NCBI GenBank assembly: GCA_038328575.1 | Contig: JBBQMD010000005.1 | Span: 19,137 to 83,136 of the forward strand | From: JACVCS01 sp038328575 | GTDB taxonomy: Bacteria > Planctomycetota > Phycisphaerae > Phycisphaerales > UBA1924 | DNA: 64,000 nt | Reading direction: 5' to 3' | Shown: positions 25,761 through 34,169 of the stretch, piece after piece | How positions within the stretch are numbered: the stretch's first letter is position 1 | Layout of the letters: each line of letters opens with the position of its first letter | Made by a program: the position numbers and the translations under genes | Notes under the pieces: model-generated | The model's input: only the letters and a program-made list of their open reading frames with translations | What the model was told of the DNA's origin: nothing | The model's database searches: none

Positions 25761-25799
25761 AATACTGCAAAACAGGATTTTTTGCTGTTTTACAGTATT
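25761..25799. promoter_or_regulatory. 39-bp inverted repeat, candidate operator
   Basis: Arms AATACTGCAAAACAG and CTGTTTTACAGTATT are complementary except for one position, around a 9-nt T-rich centre. Each arm is itself a (near-)palindrome of the form CTGT-N3-ACAG, so this looks like two operator half-sites or two operators. It lies 18 bp upstream of the mqnC -35 box and 32 bp before the DUF417 gene. Its low GC stands out. Confidence 0.6.
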
Positions 25800-25831
25800 G
25801 AGTCTCGGCTTCCACCGTACAACGGAGATCT

Positions 25832-26353
25832 ATGCAACGTCTTCCCGCCGCCGTTCCTGACCGTTTCGCGAGCCTTGATCGCTGGATTGCCCAGAGCATG
25901 GCACGCGTCGCCATGCCCACGGCTCGACTCGCGGTGGCCATTGTCTTCATCTGGTTCGGCGGGCTGAAGATCACCGGATCCAGCCCGGCGATCGAACTGG
26001 TGACGCGCACAGTGTATTGGGCGGATCCTGCGTGGTTTGTGCCGCTGCTTGGCTGGTGGGAGATAGCGATCGGTGTGTGTGTTTTGGATCCGATGTGGTG
26101 GGGCCGGTGGGTGCGTGGCGGCCCGGCCCAAGGCGGCTGGTTTACGAGGATCGGCCTTTTGCTGCTGTTTGTGCAGATGCCCGGGACGTTCATGCCGCTG
26201 GTGCTGCTGCCGGATGTGTGCTTTCAGCCCGGCGGCGCGCCGACCTTGGAGGGGCAGTACATCATCAAAAACTTCGCGCTGATCGCGGCGACGCTGTTCA
26301 TCGGCGGCGCGGTCGGCGGGCCAGCCCGCGCCCGGCCTGACGAGGCGCAGTGA
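25832..26353 (+). CDS. DUF417/RclC (YkgB)-like membrane protein
   Basis: 173 residues with four likely membrane helices. RLAVAIVFIWFGGLKITG (about 31-48), PLLGWWEIAIGVCVL, and near the end LEGQYIIKNFALIAATLFIG resemble the DUF417 family, which includes E. coli RclC of the reactive-chlorine response; a DoxX-like protein is the close alternative. GGAG sits about 7 nt before the ATG. Expression is probably controlled through the inverted repeat at 25761-25799. The substrate or function is not known. Confidence 0.65.
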   Translation: MQRLPAAVPDRFASLDRWIAQSMARVAMPTARLAVAIVFIWFGGLKITGSSPAIELVTRTVYWADPAWFVPLLGWWEIAIGVCVLDPMWWGRWVRGGPAQGGWFTRIGLLLLFVQMPGTFMPLVLLPDVCFQPGGAPTLEGQYIIKNFALIAATLFIGGAVGGPARARPDEAQ

Positions 26354-26407
26354 CACGGGCCGGGTGACACGGGCTGTCCTGACACAGGCCGGGTGACTCG
26401 GCGACGG
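26351..26407 (+). repeat. Four tandem 14-15 bp degenerate repeats
   Basis: Units beginning TGACACGGGCCGGG at 26351, 26365, 26380 and 26394 (the last is TGACTCGGCGACGG). The first unit contains the stop codon of the DUF417 gene. Confidence 0.6.
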
Positions 26408-26576
26408 CGCGAAATGCGCAACGACTGCGCGAGCGGGAGGGTGCGAAGCGCAAGGGGGTGATCACCCGGCGGCCAAATCTGCGGCATGACTGCGCTGACA
26501 TCCGATGCAACCAGCCGACAAGGATGCGCGGGTGCTGGGCCGGAGGCCTTGCGTGCGTGTCTTCACGAGGTGCATC

Positions 26577-27167
26577 ATGAGCGAGCAGGATGCTCCAAAC
26601 GCACAGAACCCGATGAGCACTAGCGCGAACGATCCGCTGGAGGCGCTGAAATCCGCACAAGCCGCGATCAAGGCGGCGCAGGCCATGCAAGGCTCTGGCG
26701 CGATCGCCAGTCCGAGCCCCAGCCCGATGCCCGCGGCCGGCGCGATCGGCGGGCCAAAGGTGAGTGAAGAGGAAGCCGAAGCCGCGATGCTCGCCGCCAT
26801 GGGTATGAGCCCGATCGGCGGCGGCGCGACAAACGCGGGCGTAACGCCCACGAGCCCCGGAAACGCGCCACAGGCCAAGGCATTCGCGATGCCGGATCTT
26901 GGCGGTGGGAGCGGCGCGAAGCCGCCTGAGGCGATCGACATGCTGGGCGATGTGAATCTGCACGTGAAGATCGAGCTGGGGCGCACGCGGATGCTCGTGG
27001 AAGACGTGCTCCGGCTGGGCGAGGGATCGGTCGTCGAGCTGGACAAGCTGGCGGGCGACCCGGTGGACGTGTTCGTCAACGACCGGCCGGTAGCGCGGGG
27101 CGAGGTGCTCGTGCTCAACGACAACTTCTGCGTGCGAATCAGTGAGATTATTCGGTCGCAGGACTGA
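26577..27167 (+). CDS. fliN: Flagellar motor switch protein FliN
   Basis: 196 residues from ATG 26577, 6 nt after CGAGG; the upstream in-frame extension is not FliN-like. The C-terminal ~75 residues form a SpoA/FliN domain: DVNLHVKIELGRTRMLVEDVL, GEGSVVELDKLAGDPVDVFVN, RPVARGEVLVLNDNFCVRI. The first ~115 residues are a disordered Ala/Gly/Pro-rich extension. FliN forms the bottom of the C-ring and binds export and chemotaxis components. First gene of the fliN-O-P-Q-R-flhB-A-F-G-fliA cluster. Confidence 0.88.
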   Translation: MSEQDAPNAQNPMSTSANDPLEALKSAQAAIKAAQAMQGSGAIASPSPSPMPAAGAIGGPKVSEEEAEAAMLAAMGMSPIGGGATNAGVTPTSPGNAPQAKAFAMPDLGGGSGAKPPEAIDMLGDVNLHVKIELGRTRMLVEDVLRLGEGSVVELDKLAGDPVDVFVNDRPVARGEVLVLNDNFCVRISEIIRSQD

Positions 27168-27177
27168 GATTGCGGAG

Positions 27178-27233
27178 ACCCGCCTCGGAGAGGCGGGCCA
27201 CCAGAACACCCGCCTCGGAGAGGCGGGCCACCA
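27178..27233 (+). repeat. Two tandem copies of a 26-bp palindromic repeat
   Basis: Identical 26-bp copies at 27178-27203 and 27208-27233 (30-bp period). Core CCCGCCTCGGAGAGGCGGG is an 8-bp stem with a 3-nt loop, followed by CCACCA. A third identical copy lies inside gltX (54160-54185, other strand), and a 12-bp partial copy occurs at 29516-29527. Confidence 0.85.
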
Positions 27234-27257
27234 ATGAGATGGCCAGGAAGGCCGAGT

Positions 27258-28391
27258 ATGAAGACGAGAACGATCAGTTTAGTGGCAGGGGCGGCGGGTG
27301 CAGCATGGCTGATGATGGCCAGTGCCGGGGCGCTTGCGCAAGAGGCCGGGGCGCTGGTCGGGCCGGACCCGATCGCGGCGGTCATCGATGCGCGTGAGCG
27401 ATCAAAGATGCTTGAGAATGCTCCGCTGGTGGGGGGCTTGGGCGGGATGCGGGGTGAGACGAATGCCCCGGGCTCCGGAGCGGTGCGCAGCGGGTCGACG
27501 TTGGCCGCCGCGCCGACGCGCCACTCGCGCGAGGGCTCGGCCTTGGGCGGTGAGCCGAGTGCGTCTGGTGGGCGCGGCGGGATTGACACGGGGTCGATGA
27601 GTTCGCTGCTGAGCATGGCGCTGCCGCTGGGCGGTGTGATCGTGTTGCTGTTCGGCTGCATGGTGATTCTCAAGCGCGTGATGGGCACCAGCTCGAGCCT
27701 CGCGGCTGCGCTGGGCCCGGGTGGACGCGCGCCGGGCGGGGTGCTAGAAGTTTTGGGTCGCTACCCGGTGGCCAAGGGCCAACTGCTGGTGCTCATCAAG
27801 ATTGATCGACGCGTGCTGCTGGTCGGGCACAGTTCCCCGGGACGAGGCACCGGCGGCATCGGCGGCGGGTTCTCGACGCTCTGCGAGATCACCGATCCCG
27901 AAGAAGTCGCGGCAGTGCTACGCAAGGTTGAAGACGGCGAAGGGAAGAGCGCGGGCGCGCGGTTCGGCTCGTTGCTGCAACGCAAGTCTGGGGTAAGCGG
28001 CGGTGAGCGCGCGGGCGGGCGAGCCGGTGACGACATGGAGCTGGGTGTGCATGAGGTCGCGTCGTCGCGCGGGCGACGCGTGCAGCGGTCTGAAGATGGC
28101 GATGTCGTCGAGGTGTGGGATGAAACAAGCGCGGGCGCGGCGGACCTGCTCGCTGAGTTTGACGATGAGGCGCGAGGCGACGCACGAGGCACGCGGGCGC
28201 GGGGTGATTCGTTCGGTCAGCCGGCTGACGGCGCATTCGCGGTCGGGACGGACTTTGAGCGGGGCGAGCGCACGCAGCGCGATGAGGGCGGCAGCGAGGA
28301 GCCGATGAGCTTCGCGCAGATCCGTCAGCGGTTGAACGGTCTGCAAGGCCGCGGGCTCGGCGGCGTCGGAGGACGTGGGGGTGTGGCATGA
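27258..28391 (+). CDS. fliO: Flagellar biosynthetic protein FliO
   Basis: 377 residues from ATG 27258, with AGGAAG 7 nt upstream. Signal peptide-like N-terminus (TISLVAGAAGAAWLMMASAG), a membrane helix LPLGGVIVLLFGCMVILKRVM near residue 125, then the conserved FliO part VLGRYPVAKGQLLVLIKIDRRVLLVGHS. The long C-terminal region (about 170 residues) is charged and disordered, so the protein is much longer than typical FliO (about 100-150). FliO helps assemble FliP-FliQ-FliR in the export gate. Overlaps fliP by 4 bp. Confidence 0.82.
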   Translation: MKTRTISLVAGAAGAAWLMMASAGALAQEAGALVGPDPIAAVIDARERSKMLENAPLVGGLGGMRGETNAPGSGAVRSGSTLAAAPTRHSREGSALGGEPSASGGRGGIDTGSMSSLLSMALPLGGVIVLLFGCMVILKRVMGTSSSLAAALGPGGRAPGGVLEVLGRYPVAKGQLLVLIKIDRRVLLVGHSSPGRGTGGIGGGFSTLCEITDPEEVAAVLRKVEDGEGKSAGARFGSLLQRKSGVSGGERAGGRAGDDMELGVHEVASSRGRRVQRSEDGDVVEVWDETSAGAADLLAEFDDEARGDARGTRARGDSFGQPADGAFAVGTDFERGERTQRDEGGSEEPMSFAQIRQRLNGLQGRGLGGVGGRGGVA

Positions 28392-29416
28392 AGATGACGA
28401 ATGCACGTGTCTCTCGGCGTTGGGTTGTGGTTGTGATTGCGATGATGATCGCGCTGTTGGAGATGAGCGGGCGTGCGAGCGCGCAGGGGCTGATTCAGGA
28501 TGCGATGAAGGACATCTCTCCTGGTGATGTGCTGACGCCGGGCATGGTGCTGGGCGGGCCGCGGGTGGAGCGTGAGTCGCGCGGCGGGATGAGCGGCGGC
28601 GGGCTGAACCCGATCTCGGTGCTGGCGGGCGCGGCGGAGGCGCTGCCGGGCGGCGCTGTGGATCCGGTGACCGGCGAGAAGCGTGCGGGGCTTTCCACTG
28701 CGGTGAACGTGGTCGTGGTGCTGACGGTGATCGGGCTGGCGCCGACGATCCTGCTGATGTGTACGTGTTTCCTGCGGATCGTGATCGTGCTGAGTCTGTT
28801 GAAGCAAGCGCTGGGCACGGCGCAGATGCCGCCGAGCCAGGTGATGCTGGGCCTCAGCCTGGTGCTGTCGCTGCTGGTGATGAGCCCGACGATCGATCGC
28901 GTGAATCGCGAGGCGATCGGCCCGTACCAGCGCGGCGAGGTGAAGTCGTACGACGAGCTGTGGGACCGGGCGAAGCAGCCGCTGCGCGACTTCATGTTTG
29001 ATCAGATCGAGGCGACGGGCAACTGGTCGAGCGTGTACGCGATGCTGAACTATCGAGGGATTGATACGAGCGACCCCAGCGCGCTGACACGCGCTGATGT
29101 GGACATGGTTTCGCTGGTGCCGGCGTTCGTGCTCAGCGAGCTGAAGACCGCGTTCCTGATGGGCTTTCGTGTGTACTTGCCGTTCCTGATCATCGACATG
29201 GTGATCAGTGCGCTGCTCATCAGCATGAGCATGATGATGCTGCCGCCGGTGCTGATCTCGCTGCCGTTCAAGCTGCTGTTGTTTGTGATGGTGGATGGGT
29301 GGCAACTGGTGTGCGGGAGCCTGATGACGAGCTTTGTGACGCACCCGGTGGCAGCGGTCGCGTCGGCACACGGGCCGGGGTGGATCGCGTCGCTGCAGGG
29401 GGTTGGATGGGTGTGA
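28388..29416 (+). CDS. fliP: Flagellar export gate protein FliP
   Basis: 342 residues. Signal peptide-like N-terminus, a variable region of about 80 residues, then the FliP core: APTILLMCTCFLRIVIVLSLLKQALGT, PPSQVMLGLSLVLSLLVMSP, LVPAFVLSELKTAFLMGFRVYLPFLIIDMVIS and MMMLPPVLISLPFKLLLFVMVDGW. Forms the export gate in the inner membrane with FliQ and FliR. The N-terminal extension makes it about 90 residues longer than E. coli FliP. ATGA overlap with fliO. Confidence 0.95.
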   Translation: MKMTNARVSRRWVVVVIAMMIALLEMSGRASAQGLIQDAMKDISPGDVLTPGMVLGGPRVERESRGGMSGGGLNPISVLAGAAEALPGGAVDPVTGEKRAGLSTAVNVVVVLTVIGLAPTILLMCTCFLRIVIVLSLLKQALGTAQMPPSQVMLGLSLVLSLLVMSPTIDRVNREAIGPYQRGEVKSYDELWDRAKQPLRDFMFDQIEATGNWSSVYAMLNYRGIDTSDPSALTRADVDMVSLVPAFVLSELKTAFLMGFRVYLPFLIIDMVISALLISMSMMMLPPVLISLPFKLLLFVMVDGWQLVCGSLMTSFVTHPVAAVASAHGPGWIASLQGVGWV

Positions 29417-29515
29417 CGGCGAGCCGCGCCACTGATTTGGCTCTGCGGATCGGTGTGGTTGAAGATTGATTGTCCAGGGGAAGGCTGAACGCGGAGCTGT
29501 TCAGTAGCACGAAAT

Positions 29516-29527
29516 AGGCGGGCCACC
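29516..29527 (+). repeat. Partial copy (12 bp) of the palindromic repeat
   Basis: AGGCGGGCCACC, the right half of the 26-bp repeat seen at 27178-27233, in the fliP-fliQ gap. Confidence 0.4.
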
Positions 29528-29552
29528 GGGAACTTAGGCAAGGAGCTTTGTG

Positions 29553-29831
29553 ATGATGCAGTTGACACTCGCAGCTGGAATGAACGATCAGGCGCTCGAC
29601 CTGGTGCGCGCGGTGCTGCTGATCACGCTGAAGATCTCGCTGCCGATCCTGCTGGCGGGCGTGGTCGTCGGGCTGGTGGTGAGCATCGCGCAATCGGTCA
29701 CGAGCATCCAGGATCAATCGCTGGTCTTCGTCCCCAAGATGGTCGTGATGCTCGTGGTCAGCATGGCGCTGATTCCGTGGATCGTGGCGCGACTGGTCGC
29801 GTTCACGGCGGAGATGTTTGTGTTGAGGTAA
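29553..29831 (+). CDS. fliQ: Flagellar export gate protein FliQ
   Basis: 92 residues from ATG 29553, 7 nt after AGGAG (an in-frame GTG lies one codon upstream). Two membrane helices: LVRAVLLITLKISLPILLAGVVVGLVVSI and FVPKMVVMLVVSMALIPWIV. The AQSVTSIQDQSLVFVPK loop is the FliQ signature. Small component of the export gate. Separated from fliP by 136 bp and from fliR by 164 bp of repeat-rich DNA, unusual for this operon. Confidence 0.93.
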   Translation: MMQLTLAAGMNDQALDLVRAVLLITLKISLPILLAGVVVGLVVSIAQSVTSIQDQSLVFVPKMVVMLVVSMALIPWIVARLVAFTAEMFVLR

Positions 29832-29833
29832 GT

Positions 29834-29994
29834 GGGCAATCGGGGAATCGTCGGCAATCGGCAATCGGCAACCGGCAATCGGGGAAGGCAAAGGGAGCGG
29901 GCTCTATCTCTCACGTCTCGCGCCTTGGGTTCTCCGTCTCTTTTCTCTTGTCTCTCTACTCGCGACTCAACACTCGCGACTCGCGACTCACCAC
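29834..29994. repeat. Two heptamer-type repeat tracts in the fliQ-fliR gap
   Basis: 29834-29885 is built of CGGCAAT/CGGGGAAT units; 29958-29994 is built of ACTCGCG (GAGTCGC on the other strand). The fliR start codon follows immediately, without a clear ribosome binding site. Confidence 0.7.
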
Positions 29995-29995
29995 T

Positions 29996-30763
29996 ATGCA
30001 GATCGTGCTCGACCAAGTCGCCCCGTTTCTGCTGGCACTGCTGCGGATGAGCGGGTTGTTTGTGTTTGCGCCGTTGCTGTCGAGCATTGCAATTCCCGGG
30101 AAGGTCAAGGCGTTGCTGGTGTTTGTGGTGGCGCTCGCGGTGTTCCCGACTTTGCCAGCCGCGGCTCGGGTGACGGTGGAGATGGATGTGTTTTCGCTGG
30201 CGATCGCGGGTGTGTTTGAGGTGCTGCTGGGCGTGGTGATCGGGCTGATCGCGTTGCTTCCGGTGCTGGCGGTGCAGCTTGGCAGCTCGCTGATTGGGCA
30301 GCAGATGGGCTTCGGGCTTGCGCAGGTGTACAACCCCGCGCTGGAAACCGAGAGTGATCCGATCGGCGAGCTGTTGCTCCACTTATCGATCATCGCGTTC
30401 ATCGCCATGGGGGGCTTGGAGGCGCTGTTTCTGTGCGTGGCCAGATCGTTTGAGAAGGTACCGCTGGGGGGCGTGACCGTGTCGAGCGTGCCTTCGCAGA
30501 TGGTGCTTGGGGCGGTGGAGGGCGGGATGGAGCTGGCGCTGAGGATCAGCGCACCGGTGCTGGGGATTATTTTGATCGAGACGATCGCGATGGGTTTTCT
30601 GATGAAGACAATGCCGCAGATGAACATCATGTCGATCGGCTTCGCGATCAAGATCGTGCTCGGGTTCGCGGGGCTGATCGCGGCCATGGGCGCGATCGAC
30701 GCGGCGATCTCGGGGCACGTGGTCGAGGTGGGGCGGGCGCTGATGAGTTGGAGTGGGAAGTGA
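29996..30763 (+). CDS. fliR: Flagellar export gate protein FliR
   Basis: 255 residues from ATG 29996, where the membrane core begins (LLALLRMSGLFVFAPLLSS). Other family segments are GVFEVLLGVVIGLIALLPVLAVQLGSSLIGQQMGFGLA, PVLGIILIETIAMGFLMKTMPQMNIMSIGFAIKI and a last helix GLIAAMGAIDAAISG. FliR caps the FliP-FliQ gate. The frame is open further upstream through the repeat tract, but that part has no FliR similarity. Confidence 0.93.
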   Translation: MQIVLDQVAPFLLALLRMSGLFVFAPLLSSIAIPGKVKALLVFVVALAVFPTLPAAARVTVEMDVFSLAIAGVFEVLLGVVIGLIALLPVLAVQLGSSLIGQQMGFGLAQVYNPALETESDPIGELLLHLSIIAFIAMGGLEALFLCVARSFEKVPLGGVTVSSVPSQMVLGAVEGGMELALRISAPVLGIILIETIAMGFLMKTMPQMNIMSIGFAIKIVLGFAGLIAAMGAIDAAISGHVVEVGRALMSWSGK

Positions 30764-30774
30764 GGGCTTGCGTC

Positions 30775-30854
30775 TAAGTCGCGAGTCGCGGGTCTCAAGT
30801 CTCTAGTTTCGTGTCGCACGTTTTTTCGCTCAGCACTCATCGCTCAGCACTTCA
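30775..30854. repeat. Heptamer-type repeat tracts between fliR and flhB
   Basis: 30775-30811 belongs to the GAGTCGC family; 30827-30854 (CGCTCAGCACTCATCGCTCA...) is the complement of the TGAGTGCT/TGAGCGATG family seen at 38840-38884 and 63347-63400. Confidence 0.65.
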
Positions 30855-30866
30855 CACAGGACTTCA

Positions 30867-31937
30867 ATGGCCGACGACATGGGCGAAAAGACGGAGCTTC
30901 CGACGGGGCGCAAGCTTGAGGATGCTCGTCAGAAGGGGCGGTTGCCCAAGAGCATTGATCTGAGCGCGCCTTTGGAGATGATCGGGGCGGTGGCCTTGAT
31001 CTGGTGGCTCGGGCCGATGATGCTGGCGGGGTGCCAGGAGGTGATGCGCGCGCTGCTGGGGGCGGCGCCGCTGACGGTGATGCTGGCGCCGGCGGAGGCG
31101 CTGCGGTCGCTGGGCTGGGGGATGTCGCGGGTGATGGTGATTGCCGGGCCGCTGATGGTGATGATGGCGGCGGTGGCGGTGGCGGCCCAGCTTCAGCAGG
31201 TGAGCTTTCTGTTTACGCTGGAGCCGCTGCGCCCCAAGCCGGAGAAACTGAACCCGATCACGGGGTTCGGGCGCATCTTCAGCTTGCGGAGCGTTGTCAA
31301 AACCCTGGTGAGCCTGGTGAAGCTGATTGTGGTCGGCGTGGTGGTGTATCGCGTGATCATGGCGCACGCGCAGGAGATCGCGTCGCTGCCGGCGCTGCCG
31401 GCGCTCGCGGGCCTGGGCGCGATGTCGTGGATCGTGCTGAAGGTGATCATCTGGGTGCTGGCGATGATGCTGATCATTGGCGTCGCGGACTGGATGTACC
31501 AGCGCTGGCAGCACACGCAGGACTTGAAGATGACGCGCCACGAGGTCAAGGACGATCGCAAGGAGAGCGACGGCGACCCGGAGATGAAGGCCAGGCGACA
31601 GCGGATCGCGCGCGACATCGCGACGCAGCGGGCCAAGAACCAAGTGCCCAAGGCGGACGTGGTGGTGACGAACCCCACACACTTTGCGGTGGCGCTGAAG
31701 TATGACGCCGACCGCATGGCGGCCCCGGTGGTGGTGGCCAAGGGTGAAGACTACATGGCGCTGCGGATCCGCGAGATCGCGGCGGCCCACGGCGTGCCGA
31801 TTGTCGAGCGCCCGCCGTTAGCGCGGGCGTTGTATTCGGGGGTGAAGGTCGGGCAGATGGTCAAGCCAGAGCTGTTTGAGGCGATCGCGGAAGTGCTGGC
31901 GCTGGTGTACAAGCTGGACAAGCGGAAGGCGGGATGA
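30867..31937 (+). CDS. flhB: Flagellar export switch protein FlhB
   Basis: 356 residues. Starts with EKTELPTGRKLEDARQKGRLPKS, the FlhB N-terminal motif; four membrane helices follow to about residue 215. After a charged linker comes KMTRHEVKDDRKESDGDP, then the autocleavage site NPTH at residues 269-272 (VVVTNPTHFAVALKYD). Cleavage there switches substrate specificity from rod/hook to filament proteins. Complete and typical in length. Confidence 0.96.
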   Translation: MADDMGEKTELPTGRKLEDARQKGRLPKSIDLSAPLEMIGAVALIWWLGPMMLAGCQEVMRALLGAAPLTVMLAPAEALRSLGWGMSRVMVIAGPLMVMMAAVAVAAQLQQVSFLFTLEPLRPKPEKLNPITGFGRIFSLRSVVKTLVSLVKLIVVGVVVYRVIMAHAQEIASLPALPALAGLGAMSWIVLKVIIWVLAMMLIIGVADWMYQRWQHTQDLKMTRHEVKDDRKESDGDPEMKARRQRIARDIATQRAKNQVPKADVVVTNPTHFAVALKYDADRMAAPVVVAKGEDYMALRIREIAAAHGVPIVERPPLARALYSGVKVGQMVKPELFEAIAEVLALVYKLDKRKAG

Positions 31938-31942
31938 GGGGG

Positions 31943-31969
31943 AAGTGGCAGAGTGGCGAAGTGGCAGTG
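31943..31969. repeat. Short degenerate tandem repeat, AAGTGGC family
   Basis: GAAGTGGC/AGAGTGGC/GAAGTGGC/AGTG in the 63-bp flhB-flhA gap; same family as 411-440. Confidence 0.6.
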
Positions 31970-32000
31970 TCGCGTTGGTGGTTGGTTGTGTGAGTGAGCA

Positions 32001-34169
32001 ATGAGTACCGAGGCCAAGAGTGCGGGTTTGGCGCTGCCGTCGTGGGCGCGGGGTGCGATGAAGCACAAGGGCTTGTTCGTGCCCGTGGGCTTTGTGTGCA
32101 TGATCGGGGCGTTGCTGGTGCCGCTGCCGCCGATGGCGATGGACGCGATCATCTGCTTCAACATCGCGTTGTCGCTGATGATCCTGATGACGACGTTGTA
32201 CATGCGCGAGGTGTTGGAGTTCAGCGTCTTCCCGTCGCTGCTGCTGGCGGTGACGCTGCTGCGCCTGACGTTGAACATCGCCTCCACCCGCCTGATCCTC
32301 ACGGCCGACGCCTCGACGCCCGAGGAGGCGATCGGCGTTGCCGGTCAGGTGATCAGCGCCTTTGGCAAGTTCGTTGCGGGTGATTCGCTGGTCGTTGGCA
32401 TCATCATCTTCCTGATCCTGGTGCTCGTGCAGTTCATCGTGATCACCAAGGGCGCCGGGCGTATCAGCGAGGTCGCCGCCCGGTTCACGCTCGACGCCAT
32501 GCCCGGCAAGCAGATGGCGATCGACGCGGACCTGAACGCCGGGACGATCAACGAGGCCGAGGCGCGCCGGCGTCGCGAGAAGATTGCCAGTGAGGCCGAC
32601 TTCTACGGTGCGATGGACGGTGCCAGCAAGTTCGTCAAGGGCGACGCGATTGCCGGCCTGGTCATCACCGCCATCAACGTCGTCGGCGGCATCACCATCG
32701 GCGTCGTCCAGCGCGGCTGGGAGATCGGCCAGACCGCCAAAGTCTTTACCGTCCTGACCATCGGCGACGGCCTCACCAGCCAGATCCCCGCGCTCGTCGT
32801 GTCGATCGCCAGCGCCCTGATCGTCACGCGCTCGGGCAGCAAGGAAGACCTCGGCTCGCAGCTCTCGGGACAGGTCGCAGCGCACCCGCGCGGCATGTAC
32901 ATTACTGGCGCCTTCATGCTCCTGCTGGTTGCGACACCCTTGCCGACGCTGCCGCTGGTGGTGATTGGGTTCGGGCTCATTGGGGCGGGCTTGGTGATGA
33001 GCGGGGTCAACCCGCTGGCACGCAAGCCCAAGGCCAGCGACACGCCGGCGCCGATCGCGAAGGCGGAGCCGCCTTCGCCCGAGTCGTTGCTGAAGCTGGA
33101 CACGATGGAACTCGAGGTGGGCTTCGGGCTTGTCGAGCTGATCGACGCGGGCCAGGGTGGCGATCTGCTGGACCGCATCAGCGCCATCCGGCGTCAGCTC
33201 GCGGCGGAGCTGGGCTTCATCCTGCCGCCGGTGCGCATTCGCGACAACCTGCAGCTCCAGCAGTTTGACTATCGCTTTAAGATCAAGGGCAACGCGGTGG
33301 CGCGGGGCCTGACTGTGCCGCGAAGGCTGATGGCGATCAACAGCGGGATGGCGACGGGTGCGATCGAAGGGGAGCCGACGCGCGAGCCGGCGTTCGGCCT
33401 CGAAGCCTACTGGATAGACGCGGCCCTGAAGACCCGCGCCGAGACCATGAACTACACGGTCGTTGAGCCCTCGGCGGTTTTGGCAACGCATCTGACCGAG
33501 GTGGTGCGGACCAACGCCGCAGAGCTGCTGACGCGACAGGAAGTCAACGAGCTGCTGACGCAACTGAAGATTCGGGCTGCGAAGCTGGTGGATGACACGG
33601 TGCCGGCGGTGGTGAAGCCGGGCGAACTGCACCGCATCCTGCAGAGCCTGCTGCGCGAGCGCGTGCCGATCCGCGATTTGGAGACGATTCTGGAGACGCT
33701 GGGCGATTGGTCGAGCAAGACCAAGGACCAGGACGTCTTGGTGGAGTATGTGCGGCACGCCTTGCGCCGCTCGATCACGCAGCAGTACAGCGTGCCGGGC
33801 GACGATGGGCAGCAGAAACTGGTGTGCGCGACGCTGGACCCGGCGCTCGAAGACGAGATCAACGCGTGCATTGATCGCTCCCCCGCCGGCACGAGCGTGA
33901 AGATGGGCGCGTCGCAGGCGGCGCGGATCACCGGTCAACTGCTCAAGGGCGTGCGTCACCTGGCAAACCTTGGGCATCAGCCGGTGCTGCTCGCTTCGCC
34001 CCAGGTGCGGGCGACGGTGCGCCAGTTGATTGAGCCGCAGGCACCGAACGCCGCGGTCCTGGGGTACAACGAGGTGATCAACAATGTTGAGGTGGAGTCG
34101 CTGGCGCTGATTACCCCCGCGGGCGAGGGTGCTGAGACGGGGACGGGTGCGGGGGCGGCCGCGGCGTGA
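32001..34169 (+). CDS. flhA: Flagellar export apparatus protein FlhA
   Basis: 722 residues. About eight membrane helices in the first ~320 residues; the FHIPEP-family signature RFTLDAMPGKQMAIDADLNAG lies near residues 160-180, followed by RRREKIASEADFYGAMDGASKFVKGD. The cytoplasmic domain (about 350-710) is the docking platform for export substrates and chaperones (VRIRDNLQLQ, LTEVVRTNAAELLTRQEV, QKLVCATLDPALE). Complete. Last of the export-gate genes before flhF. Confidence 0.97.
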   Translation: MSTEAKSAGLALPSWARGAMKHKGLFVPVGFVCMIGALLVPLPPMAMDAIICFNIALSLMILMTTLYMREVLEFSVFPSLLLAVTLLRLTLNIASTRLILTADASTPEEAIGVAGQVISAFGKFVAGDSLVVGIIIFLILVLVQFIVITKGAGRISEVAARFTLDAMPGKQMAIDADLNAGTINEAEARRRREKIASEADFYGAMDGASKFVKGDAIAGLVITAINVVGGITIGVVQRGWEIGQTAKVFTVLTIGDGLTSQIPALVVSIASALIVTRSGSKEDLGSQLSGQVAAHPRGMYITGAFMLLLVATPLPTLPLVVIGFGLIGAGLVMSGVNPLARKPKASDTPAPIAKAEPPSPESLLKLDTMELEVGFGLVELIDAGQGGDLLDRISAIRRQLAAELGFILPPVRIRDNLQLQQFDYRFKIKGNAVARGLTVPRRLMAINSGMATGAIEGEPTREPAFGLEAYWIDAALKTRAETMNYTVVEPSAVLATHLTEVVRTNAAELLTRQEVNELLTQLKIRAAKLVDDTVPAVVKPGELHRILQSLLRERVPIRDLETILETLGDWSSKTKDQDVLVEYVRHALRRSITQQYSVPGDDGQQKLVCATLDPALEDEINACIDRSPAGTSVKMGASQAARITGQLLKGVRHLANLGHQPVLLASPQVRATVRQLIEPQAPNAAVLGYNEVINNVEVESLALITPAGEGAETGTGAGAAAA

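Noticed and set aside
27178..27233. Possible CRISPR array
   Set aside because: Only two adjacent copies with a 4-nt gap, no spacers of CRISPR length and no cas genes.
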